DNA of 37,076 nt from an uncultured Salinisphaerales bacterium. Lineage in GTDB: Bacteria > Pseudomonadota > Gammaproteobacteria > Nevskiales > OUC007. The stretch is from the NCBI GenBank assembly GCA_937896565.1, contig CALBOV010000346.1, positions 1 through 37,076 of the forward strand, given 5' to 3'. Shown here piece by piece: positions 18,332 through 26,694 of this stretch. Position numbers and translations under genes: made by a program. Each line of letters starts with the position of its first letter. Position 1 is the stretch's first letter. A model generated the notes under the pieces. The model did not search any database. It was not told the origin of the DNA and saw only the letters and a program-made list of their open reading frames with translations.

Positions 18332-19105
18332 TCAGAACTTGAGCCGCCCCGCGATGCCTGCCGACACACCGGGCATCAGCGTGTTGCCCACGCCCGCGGC
18401 CACCGCATAGGGGGGCGCGATGCGAGCGGGCCGCTTCTGCACCGCCTTGACCATCCAGCCCCCGGCGCGCTCCACGCTCATCGCCGGCACGTTCTTGTAA
18501 TGCTCCGTGGGCGCGCTCATCGCGGTATGGACCAATGGATAGTGCAGACCGGTGAACGCCACGCCCCGGCCCCGCAGCTCGGAATCCATCCCCTGCGCCG
18601 CCGCCCCCAGCGCCGCCTTGCTGGCGTTGTAGGCGGAGAAATAGGCGGCCGGCAGCATGGTGGCCCAGGTGAGCACGTTGATGATGTGACCGTCGCCGGC
18701 TTCCAGCATCCGCGGCAGCACGTGATGGATCAGGCGCAGCGGGGCGAAGTAGTTGATCTCCATGCAGCGGTCGTAGTCGTGAAGGCGCTCCAGCGATTTG
18801 GCCGCTGACCGACGAATCGAGCGACCGGCATTGTTGATGAGCACGTCGAGTTTTCCATGTGTCTCGAAGATCGACGCCATCAAGGCATCCACCGCGGCGT
18901 TGTCGGTCAGGTCCACCGGGTAGGCCTGCGCACGTCCGCCCGCGGCCTCGATCTCGCTCACCGCGGAGTCCAGTTCCGATGCGCGCCGCGCCGTCAGCAG
19001 CACCTCGGCGCCCAGCGCGGCGAGTTGCAGGGCCCCTGCTCGCCCGATCCCGCTGGAGGCGCCCGTGATGAGAATCTTGCGTCCTTCGATACGTGATTTG
19101 CTCAT
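18332..19105 (-). CDS. Short-chain dehydrogenase related to fatty-acyl-CoA reductases
   Basis: 257 aa from the ATG at 19105; the upstream frame extension is low-complexity. TGASSGIG (about 14-21) binds NAD(P), NNAG follows, and YNASK gives the catalytic Tyr-Lys. The stretch NNAGRSIRRS, with a following HDYDRCMEINYF, is typical of the reductase half of Acr1-like fatty-acyl-CoA reductases and their free-standing relatives. The residue 13 before the catalytic Tyr is Thr rather than the usual Ser; Thr can substitute. Probable substrate is a long acyl or aldehyde compound (inference). It ends without a nearby partner gene. Confidence 0.85.
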   Translation of the reverse strand: MSKSRIEGRKILITGASSGIGRAGALQLAALGAEVLLTARRASELDSAVSEIEAAGGRAQAYPVDLTDNAAVDALMASIFETHGKLDVLINNAGRSIRRSAAKSLERLHDYDRCMEINYFAPLRLIHHVLPRMLEAGDGHIINVLTWATMLPAAYFSAYNASKAALGAAAQGMDSELRGRGVAFTGLHYPLVHTAMSAPTEHYKNVPAMSVERAGGWMVKAVQKRPARIAPPYAVAAGVGNTLMPGVSAGIAGRLKF

Positions 19106-19251
19106 GGTGATATCTGTTTCTGTGTCGTTCGTGGCGTTGGTCGTGCGTGTTCTACGCGGCGGCATTCAGCGTCGTGAAAGCATAAAGCGGCGCAACGGCG
19201 CGCGCCTCCATCGGGATGGTTTTCGCCACCCCAAACTCCGGGGGCAGAACC

Positions 19252-19282
19252 AAAACGGGCCCGGCGCTGCGGCCGGGCCCGT
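19252..19282 (-). terminator. Rho-independent terminator of the subtilase gene
   Basis: ACGGGCCCGGC (19255-19265) pairs perfectly with GCCGGGCCCGT (19272-19282) around a 6-base loop. On the minus strand the stem is followed by TTTTGG. It lies 29 bases past the subtilase stop. Confidence 0.85.
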
Positions 19283-19310
19283 GATGTTCAGCGAACGAAT
19301 CGTCGCCCGA

Positions 19311-21656
19311 TCAGCGAACGACCCCGCGACGTCGCAAACCACCCAGGCCTGCCAGCATGAGCAGACTGATCCACGGGAAGGCCCCGGCTCCGCCGTCCTC
19401 GACAGCGGCGTCGGAATCACCGGGCGTCGCTTCCGGTGACGCGCCGACCGTCACCTTGGCCGTAGCCGAGCTCTCATCACTGGCCGTCACGGTGAGCGAC
19501 GGCTCGTAGGAACCCGCTACCGTGTAGGTGTAGCTCGCGATTGGGCTGGTGCCGCACTGCGAATCACCCGTTCCGAAATCGAAGCAGTATTCGTCGATCG
19601 TCTCGCCCTCCGAGGTGAACGACAGGCTGCCATCGAAGTTGACGGTGAGCGGGGCCGGGCCGGAGGTTTGGTCCACTCGCAGTTGGGCCACGGTCCCGTT
19701 CTCCTCCACCACGATGCGAATGGTCGTCTTGATGGTGACGTCGTTCGACCGGGCCGAGTTGCCATCCGCATCGGATACCACCACGTAGGCCGTGTAGGTC
19801 CCCGCGGCTTCGTAGTCGTGAAAGGTCACAGGGTCGGTCGTCGGCGCGGCGAATGCGTCGGCCGTCGCTTCGTCGCCGAACACGAAGGCATAGGTGAAGC
19901 TGCCGTCCACACCATCGGCATAGGCCGACCCGCTCGCGTCAAACTCGACGCGAATCGGCGCTTCGGCTTCCAGCGCGGCGGATTGTCCGTTCGCGGTCAT
20001 GACAGCCTCGATGTCGCCTGGACCACCACCCGTGCCATCCGGCGTCTCGTCGCAGACATTGCCGATGCCATCGCCGTCGTTGTCGGCCTGATCGGTGTTC
20101 GCATCGACAGGACAGTTGTCCGTGGCGTCCGGCACCGTATCGCTGTCGGTATCCAGATCAGGATCACCGCAGGTGTTGGACGCATCCTCCGGGCAGGCGT
20201 CCAGGGCGTCGACGGTGCCATCGTCGTCGGTATCCACCGGCACACCACCCGGGTCATTTCCGGCGCGCAGGCCGAGCTCATCGCCGCAGTACACCAGCGG
20301 ACTTTCGTCCGGGTTGCTGACCGCGATGGAGCCCCAGTACTGCCAGCGGAACTCCAGAACCAGCGTCTGGAACTCGCAGTACCCCAGGGACTTCGTGCGG
20401 GCAAACGACGCCGGCTTGAGATTGAGATGCGACAGCGCCGCGTCCACCACGCCGTACTCCGGGTTGTAGCTCAAATCCCCCCAGCCAATCTGCAACCACG
20501 GCGCCAGCGGGTTGACGGGCAAGGCGCCCAGTTCAATCACACCTTCGATGGGGTCGTAGTCGAGAATGCTCGGGATGCGGGCCGCCTGTTCCAGCGCCCG
20601 GCGCAGAAACCAGTTGGACACGCTGAACCCGGCGCCTTCGGCCATGAGCGGCGTGCCGTCGACCTCGCGAATTCCGCCCTCGTAGTCGAGCAACCGGCGA
20701 GCCTCGAGCAGCACCCGCGACGCCAGACCGGCGGCCTGCGGCGACGAGAAGCTGGTGCCCGCGACAAAGTCATCAATGCCCGACATGCACTCCATGCAGT
20801 ACGGCAACTGCTGGGTGTAGTCGGCGACGAAATCCGCCAGGTTGCTGGAGAACACCTGGGTATCACCCTCCGAGGAATATTCCTCGAAGCCCGATACGCC
20901 AATGCCCCACCACGAGCCGGCGCCCGGATCAGCAGGCGTCAAGCCCGAACCGTTGCCCGCGGCGCTGAAATGCAGCTTGCCGTTCTCGACCACGCCGCGA
21001 TAGGACGGCACCGAGATCACCGGCAACGGCAACGGGAAGCCCACCAGCGGAACCTGATAGCCGTAGCTGGTATTGACCATGTCGATGTCGGGCGTATCAA
21101 ACGCGTAGCTCTCAGCCGTCTCGTTCCCGAGCGCGCCTTCGGTCTCGATGAACAGGATCACCGCGTCCGGGTTGGCCGACAGCACCGAAGACGTCACGCC
21201 CACGCCATGCGGATTCTTGGCGGTCGTGGGATCCAGCGGTGCCAGGCCGGCGCCCGCCTCGGAACGCGCGATGATGTTCGTGCCGGCGAAGTAGTAGGAC
21301 TGCCCGCGGACAACCCTGCTCCAGAAGGCCTCGTCCGCCGCACGGTTCTCGGCGTAGGTCGCGTGCTCTCGGGTCAGCGTGACGACCTGGGCGTCAAACG
21401 CGTCGAGCAGCGCCTGCGAAACGCGGATCGGCTGCTGGTAGAAGAATTCGTGGTACGGGTTGATGGCGCTGTCGACCACCGAGACCACCACGCGCGGCTC
21501 GGATGAGTCGGCCAGCGTGATGGCGTCCTGCGCCAGCGCCATTCCCTGCACGCAGAGCAGCGCCAAACCCGTGGTGGCGGCTCCGATGAAACGGACGGAG
21601 CCAAGCTTGCGCGCAAACGCATGCCCGGCTCGAGAGAGTCGAGTCTTTGAAATCAC
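19311..21656 (-). CDS. Exported subtilisin-family protease with TSP3, PKD and GlyGly-CTERM tail
   Basis: 781 aa from a GTG at 21656 with GGGGA ahead. Signal peptide about 1-43. The S8 triad is D62 (SVVDSAIN), H150 (NPHGVGVT) and S302 (AGTSFSSPQAAG), with N235 in AAGNGSG as oxyanion residue. About 475-545 is Asp-rich, with calcium-binding thrombospondin type 3 repeats (DTDDDGTVDALDACPED, DNDGDGIGNVCD). Two PKD-like domains follow (about 555-645 and 655-745). The end, GGAGAFPW then a hydrophobic stretch and LRRRG, fits the GlyGly-CTERM signal processed by rhombosortase in gammaproteobacteria. The likely role is a surface or secreted protease; the D-S-A (rather than D-T/S-G) around Asp is slightly unusual. 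Confidence 0.9.
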   Translation of the reverse strand: MISKTRLSRAGHAFARKLGSVRFIGAATTGLALLCVQGMALAQDAITLADSSEPRVVVSVVDSAINPYHEFFYQQPIRVSQALLDAFDAQVVTLTREHATYAENRAADEAFWSRVVRGQSYYFAGTNIIARSEAGAGLAPLDPTTAKNPHGVGVTSSVLSANPDAVILFIETEGALGNETAESYAFDTPDIDMVNTSYGYQVPLVGFPLPLPVISVPSYRGVVENGKLHFSAAGNGSGLTPADPGAGSWWGIGVSGFEEYSSEGDTQVFSSNLADFVADYTQQLPYCMECMSGIDDFVAGTSFSSPQAAGLASRVLLEARRLLDYEGGIREVDGTPLMAEGAGFSVSNWFLRRALEQAARIPSILDYDPIEGVIELGALPVNPLAPWLQIGWGDLSYNPEYGVVDAALSHLNLKPASFARTKSLGYCEFQTLVLEFRWQYWGSIAVSNPDESPLVYCGDELGLRAGNDPGGVPVDTDDDGTVDALDACPEDASNTCGDPDLDTDSDTVPDATDNCPVDANTDQADNDGDGIGNVCDETPDGTGGGPGDIEAVMTANGQSAALEAEAPIRVEFDASGSAYADGVDGSFTYAFVFGDEATADAFAAPTTDPVTFHDYEAAGTYTAYVVVSDADGNSARSNDVTIKTTIRIVVEENGTVAQLRVDQTSGPAPLTVNFDGSLSFTSEGETIDEYCFDFGTGDSQCGTSPIASYTYTVAGSYEPSLTVTASDESSATAKVTVGASPEATPGDSDAAVEDGGAGAFPWISLLMLAGLGGLRRRGVVR

Positions 21657-21850
21657 GTGTTTTCCCCAGTTGGTGTTGCGTTACCAATTCAATCGCGTCA
21701 GGCAAGAACCCCGCCAGCTGAACAGTCCGCGTTCGTCCGACTTCCGGGCAAGCGCCATACGCAACAGTTCAATGGCACGAACTGGCGCGGCGACCACTCA
21801 TCGTCACGACCTTCTCGCCTGATGGTGCCAACACACTATCCGAGACGTCT

Positions 21851-22831
21851 TCAGTTCGCGATCTCATCAACCAATCCCCACTTCAGCGCGTCACGAACCC
21901 GCAGACGACGACCGGACAAGACCAGCCACGCCATGCGTTGACGACCAATTCTCCGAGCGATGCTCACGCAGCCGCCGGCGCCCGGAATGAGTCCCAGCTC
22001 AAGTTCCGGCAGCTGGAGATGCGTGCCGGGCGCGGCGATGACACGCCCGGCGAAAGCCGGAAACTCGATGCCGGAACCGATGCAGGCGCCATGCACGTAT
22101 GCGGTGGTCCGCTCATTGAGAGCAGCCAGCAGCCGTCCCGGCAGCGCCAGCGAGCGAACCAGATGGGCCGTTGCCACATCCGGGAGCGTGCCGAATTCAC
22201 TGAGCTCGCCGCCGGTGGAGAAGCATCGGCCACGACCGCGCAGCTCAATCCGCTCGATGTCCCCGTCGATGACCGCCAGCTCCAGCGCCTCGATCAGCGC
22301 ATCGCGCATCTCGACGGTCATGGCGTTGTGGTTGTCCGGGCGGTTCAGGGTCAGGCGAAGCACGCCGGCATCGCGCTCGATCAGCACCGCCGGCCCCGAT
22401 TCCACGGGGGCGACGGACGGCGGCGAGCGGCTTGCCAGCCAGCGTCGATGCTCGGCCCCTCCCTGCAAGGTGGCATAGGCCAGCGACTCCACCTGCAATG
22501 CGGACTCCAGAGGCAGGGACTCGCTCGCACGCAGCACCTGAACCAGGACGGCAGCCGCCTGCGGGTTGACGGCAATCCGCCGAGCAAGCTTCTCGGCTTC
22601 ATGTTCGGTCGCGACGATGACGTCGCAATACGCCGCGAGCGGATGGCCGGACTCACCAATACCGAGGACCGGACAGGGCAGTTGCATCAAGCGATCGCCA
22701 TCGACGTTCACGTCCTCCAGGCTGCTCAGATGCACAACGACAAAGGGCTGATCGCCCAACGCGGAATAGCCGACCGGTACCGAGGCAGCCCGTGCAAGCT
22801 CGCTGAGCTGACCGGCGGTCAACGGCTTCAT
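21851..22831 (-). CDS. Enoyl-CoA hydratase/isomerase-like protein with rearranged order
   Basis: 326 aa from the ATG at 22831, whose first four bases overlap the amidohydrolase stop (ATGA). A normal crotonase N-terminal core starts only at about residue 147 (VLRLTLNRPDNHNAMTVEMRDAL). It continues through the oxyanion-hole regions CFSTGGELSEFG and HGACIGSG and PELELGLIPGAGG, and ends at ALKWGLVDEIAN, exactly where the C-terminal helices should begin. Those helices seem to be at the front instead (ARRIAVNPQAAAVLVQVLR, ESLAYATLQGG). So the protein is a permuted or domain-swapped crotonase, or a degenerate-plus-truncated fusion. It probably acts on an acyl-CoA in the cytoplasm as last gene of the leftward operon. 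Confidence 0.85.
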   Translation of the reverse strand: MKPLTAGQLSELARAASVPVGYSALGDQPFVVVHLSSLEDVNVDGDRLMQLPCPVLGIGESGHPLAAYCDVIVATEHEAEKLARRIAVNPQAAAVLVQVLRASESLPLESALQVESLAYATLQGGAEHRRWLASRSPPSVAPVESGPAVLIERDAGVLRLTLNRPDNHNAMTVEMRDALIEALELAVIDGDIERIELRGRGRCFSTGGELSEFGTLPDVATAHLVRSLALPGRLLAALNERTTAYVHGACIGSGIEFPAFAGRVIAAPGTHLQLPELELGLIPGAGGCVSIARRIGRQRMAWLVLSGRRLRVRDALKWGLVDEIAN

Positions 22832-24246
22832 GCCATCCGCTCGGTTGGAGCCGACGTCCGCGTCGCCCGGTGAATGCATTCGCCGGCCCGCAGCGTGAGA
22901 CGGACGCGCACATCGGCCAGGGACGCTCGCGCCCGCGCCCAGCCGCGGTCGAGCACACAAAGATCCGCGGGCATCCCGGAACGAATGCCCGGCGCGGCGG
23001 TGCCAGGCCGAGACAGGGGCGAGGTGTACAACGCCAGAGCCTCGTCAGGCGCCAGCGCTTCCGCGCCACCCAGTTCGCGGCCCTCGCGGGTCCGGCGGTC
23101 CACGGCAGCCTGCATCGCGACCCAGGGGTTCGGCTCGCCGAACGGCGCATCGGAACTGCCCGCCAACCGAATGCCGGCATCGAGGAAGGCGCGAAGCCGA
23201 TAAAGGTCGCCCCGGTCCTCGGCGTCGACATCCGTCAGATAGCGATCACCACGACTGTGAACAAGCCCCGGCTGCGTCACCACGGCCAGGCCAAGCTCAT
23301 GGAAGCGCGGGAGCAGCACGAGAGGCGTCACCGATGCATGTTCGATGCGGTCGCCGAGGCGCGTACCCGTCCCGCGCAACACGCCCAGCACGAACACCAG
23401 TTCGGTGCGCGTGACGCAATGAAACGCCACGTTGCGGTTTGCGGCATGCGCGCGGCGCACGGCACGGCAGCAGGCCTCGAAATCCGGCAACGCGGATTCC
23501 AGCAGGTGAAACTTGCGAGCAGCCGGTTGCACGCGCTGCGAGGCCGAGGCGTCCGCTCCGTGCAGCGCATCGCCGCCCATGACGCGGAGGTCCTGGAGCA
23601 GTTCATTGTTCGCCTGCGCGCTCGCAAATGCCTGCAAATCGCCAGGACCGTTCTGCGGTGTGGTGTCGGTGACGCCGGTAATCCCGTAGCCGGCCAGCTC
23701 CCGACTGACGTCGGCCAGGCTGGGACGCGTCGCACCCATGCGCTCGCGAAGCCAGGCGTCTCCATCGTAGAGCCGTCCGGTCAGGCGCCCGTTCTTGCGT
23801 TCCAGCGGATCGGTCGGCCCCGGGTCCAGTTGCGCCAGCGCCGCGGAGTTGAATACCCAGAGGCGGCCGCCGCGATGCTGGATGCGCGCTGGTCGCCGCG
23901 GCAAACGCTCGTCCAGCCAGTCACGATCGATGTCTCCGGCGACGGATTCGTGGTAATCCACGCCACGCAGCCAACCCGCCGAATGCCGGTCCAGCTCGAC
24001 GAGCCTCAGGGACAAGGTGTCAGCATTGCTCACGTCCGGAGGACCGCAACGCACGGAATTGCGACGGGCCGCCAGCGCATGGAGATGCAGGTGATGGTCA
24101 TGCAGACCCGGCAGCAGGGCGCCACCCTGCGCATCGAACAGAGGACCACCCGCATCCGGAAGACCCTGGCCGATCGCGGCGACTTTCCCGTCCGCGATGC
24201 GGACGGACACCCGGAGGCCATTCAATTCCGCGTTCCGGATCAGCAC
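22828..24246 (-). CDS. Amidohydrolase family protein (YtcJ-like)
   Basis: About 472 aa from the GTG at 24246, which overlaps the CoA-transferase stop (GTGCTGA) and has GGTGGA just ahead; GTG 24255 and ATG 24330 are alternatives. Metal-site motifs of the amidohydrolase_3 group are seen: GLHDHHLHLHAL (HxH), a His in FHCVTRTEL, a His in RIEHASVTP and an Asp in GSSDAPFGEPNPW. The frame closes with the small beta domain (GMPADLCVLDRGW). These enzymes hydrolyse amide, ester or cyclic bonds; in this operon, ring or lactam/lactone opening of an intermediate is conceivable but unproven. It is translationally coupled at both ends. Confidence 0.88.
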   Translation of the reverse strand: MLIRNAELNGLRVSVRIADGKVAAIGQGLPDAGGPLFDAQGGALLPGLHDHHLHLHALAARRNSVRCGPPDVSNADTLSLRLVELDRHSAGWLRGVDYHESVAGDIDRDWLDERLPRRPARIQHRGGRLWVFNSAALAQLDPGPTDPLERKNGRLTGRLYDGDAWLRERMGATRPSLADVSRELAGYGITGVTDTTPQNGPGDLQAFASAQANNELLQDLRVMGGDALHGADASASQRVQPAARKFHLLESALPDFEACCRAVRRAHAANRNVAFHCVTRTELVFVLGVLRGTGTRLGDRIEHASVTPLVLLPRFHELGLAVVTQPGLVHSRGDRYLTDVDAEDRGDLYRLRAFLDAGIRLAGSSDAPFGEPNPWVAMQAAVDRRTREGRELGGAEALAPDEALALYTSPLSRPGTAAPGIRSGMPADLCVLDRGWARARASLADVRVRLTLRAGECIHRATRTSAPTERMA

Positions 24247-25358
24247 GGAATCCACCGCGCGCTGGGCCGCTGGATCGATTCCGCGTTCAGCGGCCCGGAA
24301 GCCTGCAAGGCATGCGTCACGACATCGCACAGGGCGATCGACAGCAACTGACCACCACCCCGCCGATAGGCACGCCAGGCCGCCCAGGCCGCATGCAGGC
24401 CGGTCAGCGGATCGGCGATCGCATCACCGGCAATCATCCATTCGCCGGTCGCCGCATGCAGCACCCAGCTCAGACCCGCGGCCACGGCCGCGTCGTCGCC
24501 GTAGGCGATCCACTGCCCCTCGGGCTCCTCGCGGCCGTAGCCGGTGATGCTGACCCAGACCAGCCCCGGGCGCTCGCGCAGCAATGCCTCGGCATCGATC
24601 CCCATCTGTCGCAACGCGCGCGGGCGCGAGGCCTCGATGACGATGTCCGCCCGCCGGAGCAAGGCGGTCAGTTCGGCGACGCCAGCTTCGGTTCGCAGAT
24701 CCAGCGTCAACAACGACTTGGCCGCGTTCTGTCGCTCATAAAATTCCGGGGGACCGAACCGGGCGCCATCCGGACGCGCCGTAGACTCAACCTTGACCAC
24801 CTCGGCGCCCGCGTCGGCAAGCAGGCGGCCGCACAGCGGGCCGGCCCACAGCGATGACAGGTCGACCACCAGCGGCGCCTCGCCGGGCGGCGCGGTCTCA
24901 CCGGTCGCGATCACCGAAAACCAGGGCACTGGTTCCGTACGCGGCGGCCCGGCCTCCGCGACCGCGAGTCCCAGCAGCCGGGCACGCTCCACCAGGTCAG
25001 CGGCGGATCGCCCCGCAACGGCCCGGGCGACGCCCGCCCAGCCTTCGACGTCGTCGCTCTCCAACCAGGCCGGCAGCAATTCCCAGTCATCCGATCTCGG
25101 CAAGTTGACCGCGAGGCGACCGTCGGCGGCGGGCAGCAGATGACAGCTTCCGCCGGGCGACACCGCGCCGCCGTGCCGATTTCCGGTAATGGCCGCCCGC
25201 TCCGTCAGGTAATACCTGCCCGGATTCGCTCGCAGCGCCGGTCGATCCGGGGCGAGTTCGGCCAGCGCCGCCAACGCGCGATCAGCGCTGGCCGCCAGCG
25301 GCTGCGGGCAGACAATGCCGCTGGCAACCGGGACTGGATCGTGGGCAACCTGGATCAA
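24240..25358 (-). CDS. Family III (CaiB/BaiF) CoA-transferase with reversed domain order
   Basis: 372 aa from a TTG at 25358; no better start is visible. In ordinary CaiB/BaiF proteins the DLxxxxAGPxxGxxLADxGAEVVKVE motif opens the chain. Here it begins at residue 165 (VVDLSSLWAGPLCGRLLADA). The preceding 160 residues contain what is normally the later small-domain region, TGNRHGGAVSPGG followed by LPAADGRLAVNLPRSDDW. The catalytic Asp is present as D317 in IADPLTG, and the chain ends shortly after the GGGQLLSIAL helix. The enzyme would move CoA between carboxylic acids. It lies 36 bases after the phosphotransferase-like gene and overlaps the amidohydrolase start. Confidence 0.87.
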   Translation of the reverse strand: MIQVAHDPVPVASGIVCPQPLAASADRALAALAELAPDRPALRANPGRYYLTERAAITGNRHGGAVSPGGSCHLLPAADGRLAVNLPRSDDWELLPAWLESDDVEGWAGVARAVAGRSAADLVERARLLGLAVAEAGPPRTEPVPWFSVIATGETAPPGEAPLVVDLSSLWAGPLCGRLLADAGAEVVKVESTARPDGARFGPPEFYERQNAAKSLLTLDLRTEAGVAELTALLRRADIVIEASRPRALRQMGIDAEALLRERPGLVWVSITGYGREEPEGQWIAYGDDAAVAAGLSWVLHAATGEWMIAGDAIADPLTGLHAAWAAWRAYRRGGGQLLSIALCDVVTHALQASGPLNAESIQRPSARWIPC

Positions 25359-25394
25359 CGCGGCTTCATTCCGAGCAGGGACGCTCAGGATAGA

Positions 25395-26585
25395 TCAGCG
25401 CGCCAACACGGCGTCGATCAGATCGGCGGGCCGGTGACGCCGCCACACGTTGAGAAAGCTGGTGAGCATCTGCAACTGCGTCCGCGCGGTCTCGTTCGCG
25501 GCGAAGACCGGATCCCGCCGATCAGTCACCTGCTCCAGTTCCGGGCAGGCACGTTCGATCAACGCGGGCGCGTCCATCAGCCAGCCCAGCCCCAGCAGCA
25601 CGACGCCGAGGACCAGCTGATCACGCAGCCGTCCCACATCCAGCGATGGCCCACCGCCGGCGCGGAGTTCGTCGACGAACACGGTCAGCAACGCGTCCAG
25701 ATGCTCGTCCCATATCCACAGTTCGGTCGCACACAATGCGCCCCAGAGTGCCAGGGCCATGTTCATCTGCCCGACGTTCCCCCAATCCATCAACCCGCAA
25801 TCCAGCGCTCCATCCGGGCCGCGGCGGAACCAGGCATTGTCGATGTTGGCGTTCCAGTGCATCAGCGCGATGCCGTCGCGATCCTCCAGCAGCCAGTGCT
25901 TGAGCGCCTGCTCGGCACGCAGAAAAGCCGGGATGTCCGCCATCATCTGATCCATGAACCCGGGCTCACGCAGATGCTCCGGCAGCAACGCCGGATGGCG
26001 CCGCGAGAACTCGGCGTAGCGCCGGAGCCGTCGTTGCAGCTGCTCCGCGTCGTAACGGATGGGTTGCGCGATGAACTGCCGCTCGGGCACCCAGGGGAAC
26101 TGTCGCTCCACCGCGTCGCCCAGGCGTCCGGAGCGATGCGCGGCACCGAGGCGCGCCAGGGCCCGGACCAGCGCCCGGTAATGCTCCAGCGGGTCGGACA
26201 AGCTGTAATCCAGGCACTTCGGCCGATGCGGCTCGATGCCCTCCTCGCCGAACGGCACGCAGGCCGTGATCAGTACGCCGGTGCCCGAGGCGCCGTGAAA
26301 GTCGGCGAAATAGCAGGTCGGCACCGTGACCGGAAAGCCGGCTTCGCGAGACAGGCGCGCCAGACGCACCTCGGCGTCCAGCTCGAAGCGCGCGCGATCG
26401 CGGATCGGGTCGTCAAGGTCGCGGGAAAACTTCACGAACAGTCGCCGATCCAGCGCGGCGTCCGGGCTTGTGTAATCCACGGTGAGAAACAGCTTGCGGC
26501 CGGTGCTGCCGCCCGGGCAGTCGTCGATGCGGGCAATGTTCACGACCCGGTTGCCGGCCGGCAGGCTGCCCGCCGCGCGAAACAC
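25395..26585 (-). CDS. Aminoglycoside-phosphotransferase-like protein, possibly non-catalytic
   Basis: 396 aa from the GTG at 26585, but coding similarity seems to extend upstream to an ATT at 26699 that overlaps the SDR stop (ATTGA), giving 434 aa. The fold fits the APH/ecdysteroid-kinase group: a Lys in RLFVKFSRD (K52), a catalytic-loop position HWNANIDN (243-250) and a metal Asp in GLMDWGN (D267). The usual catalytic Asp of HxDxxxxN is Asn (N245). It may therefore be a pseudokinase, or use other chemistry. Related genes often accompany acyl-CoA dehydrogenase and CoA-ligase genes in catabolic clusters. Substrate unknown. Confidence 0.78.
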   Translation of the reverse strand: MFRAAGSLPAGNRVVNIARIDDCPGGSTGRKLFLTVDYTSPDAALDRRLFVKFSRDLDDPIRDRARFELDAEVRLARLSREAGFPVTVPTCYFADFHGASGTGVLITACVPFGEEGIEPHRPKCLDYSLSDPLEHYRALVRALARLGAAHRSGRLGDAVERQFPWVPERQFIAQPIRYDAEQLQRRLRRYAEFSRRHPALLPEHLREPGFMDQMMADIPAFLRAEQALKHWLLEDRDGIALMHWNANIDNAWFRRGPDGALDCGLMDWGNVGQMNMALALWGALCATELWIWDEHLDALLTVFVDELRAGGGPSLDVGRLRDQLVLGVVLLGLGWLMDAPALIERACPELEQVTDRRDPVFAANETARTQLQMLTSFLNVWRRHRPADLIDAVLAR

Positions 26586-26694
26586 CCGCGTCAGATAGTC
26601 CGCGCCACCCCGGGCCAGCGCATCCGGGTGGACGGGTACGTCCTGCCCCGTCCAGTCACCGCGGACCCAGTCCGGCCCGGCGGCCGTATCGGCC

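Noticed and set aside
19668-21506. 612-codon open frame antisense to the subtilase gene
   Set aside because: Arg/Gly/Val-rich translation without motifs; the subtilase on the other strand has all catalytic motifs, a signal peptide and a terminator.
22870-24351. 493-codon open frame antisense to the amidohydrolase gene
   Set aside because: The opposite strand carries all metal-site motifs and couples to neighbours; this frame is a compositional shadow.
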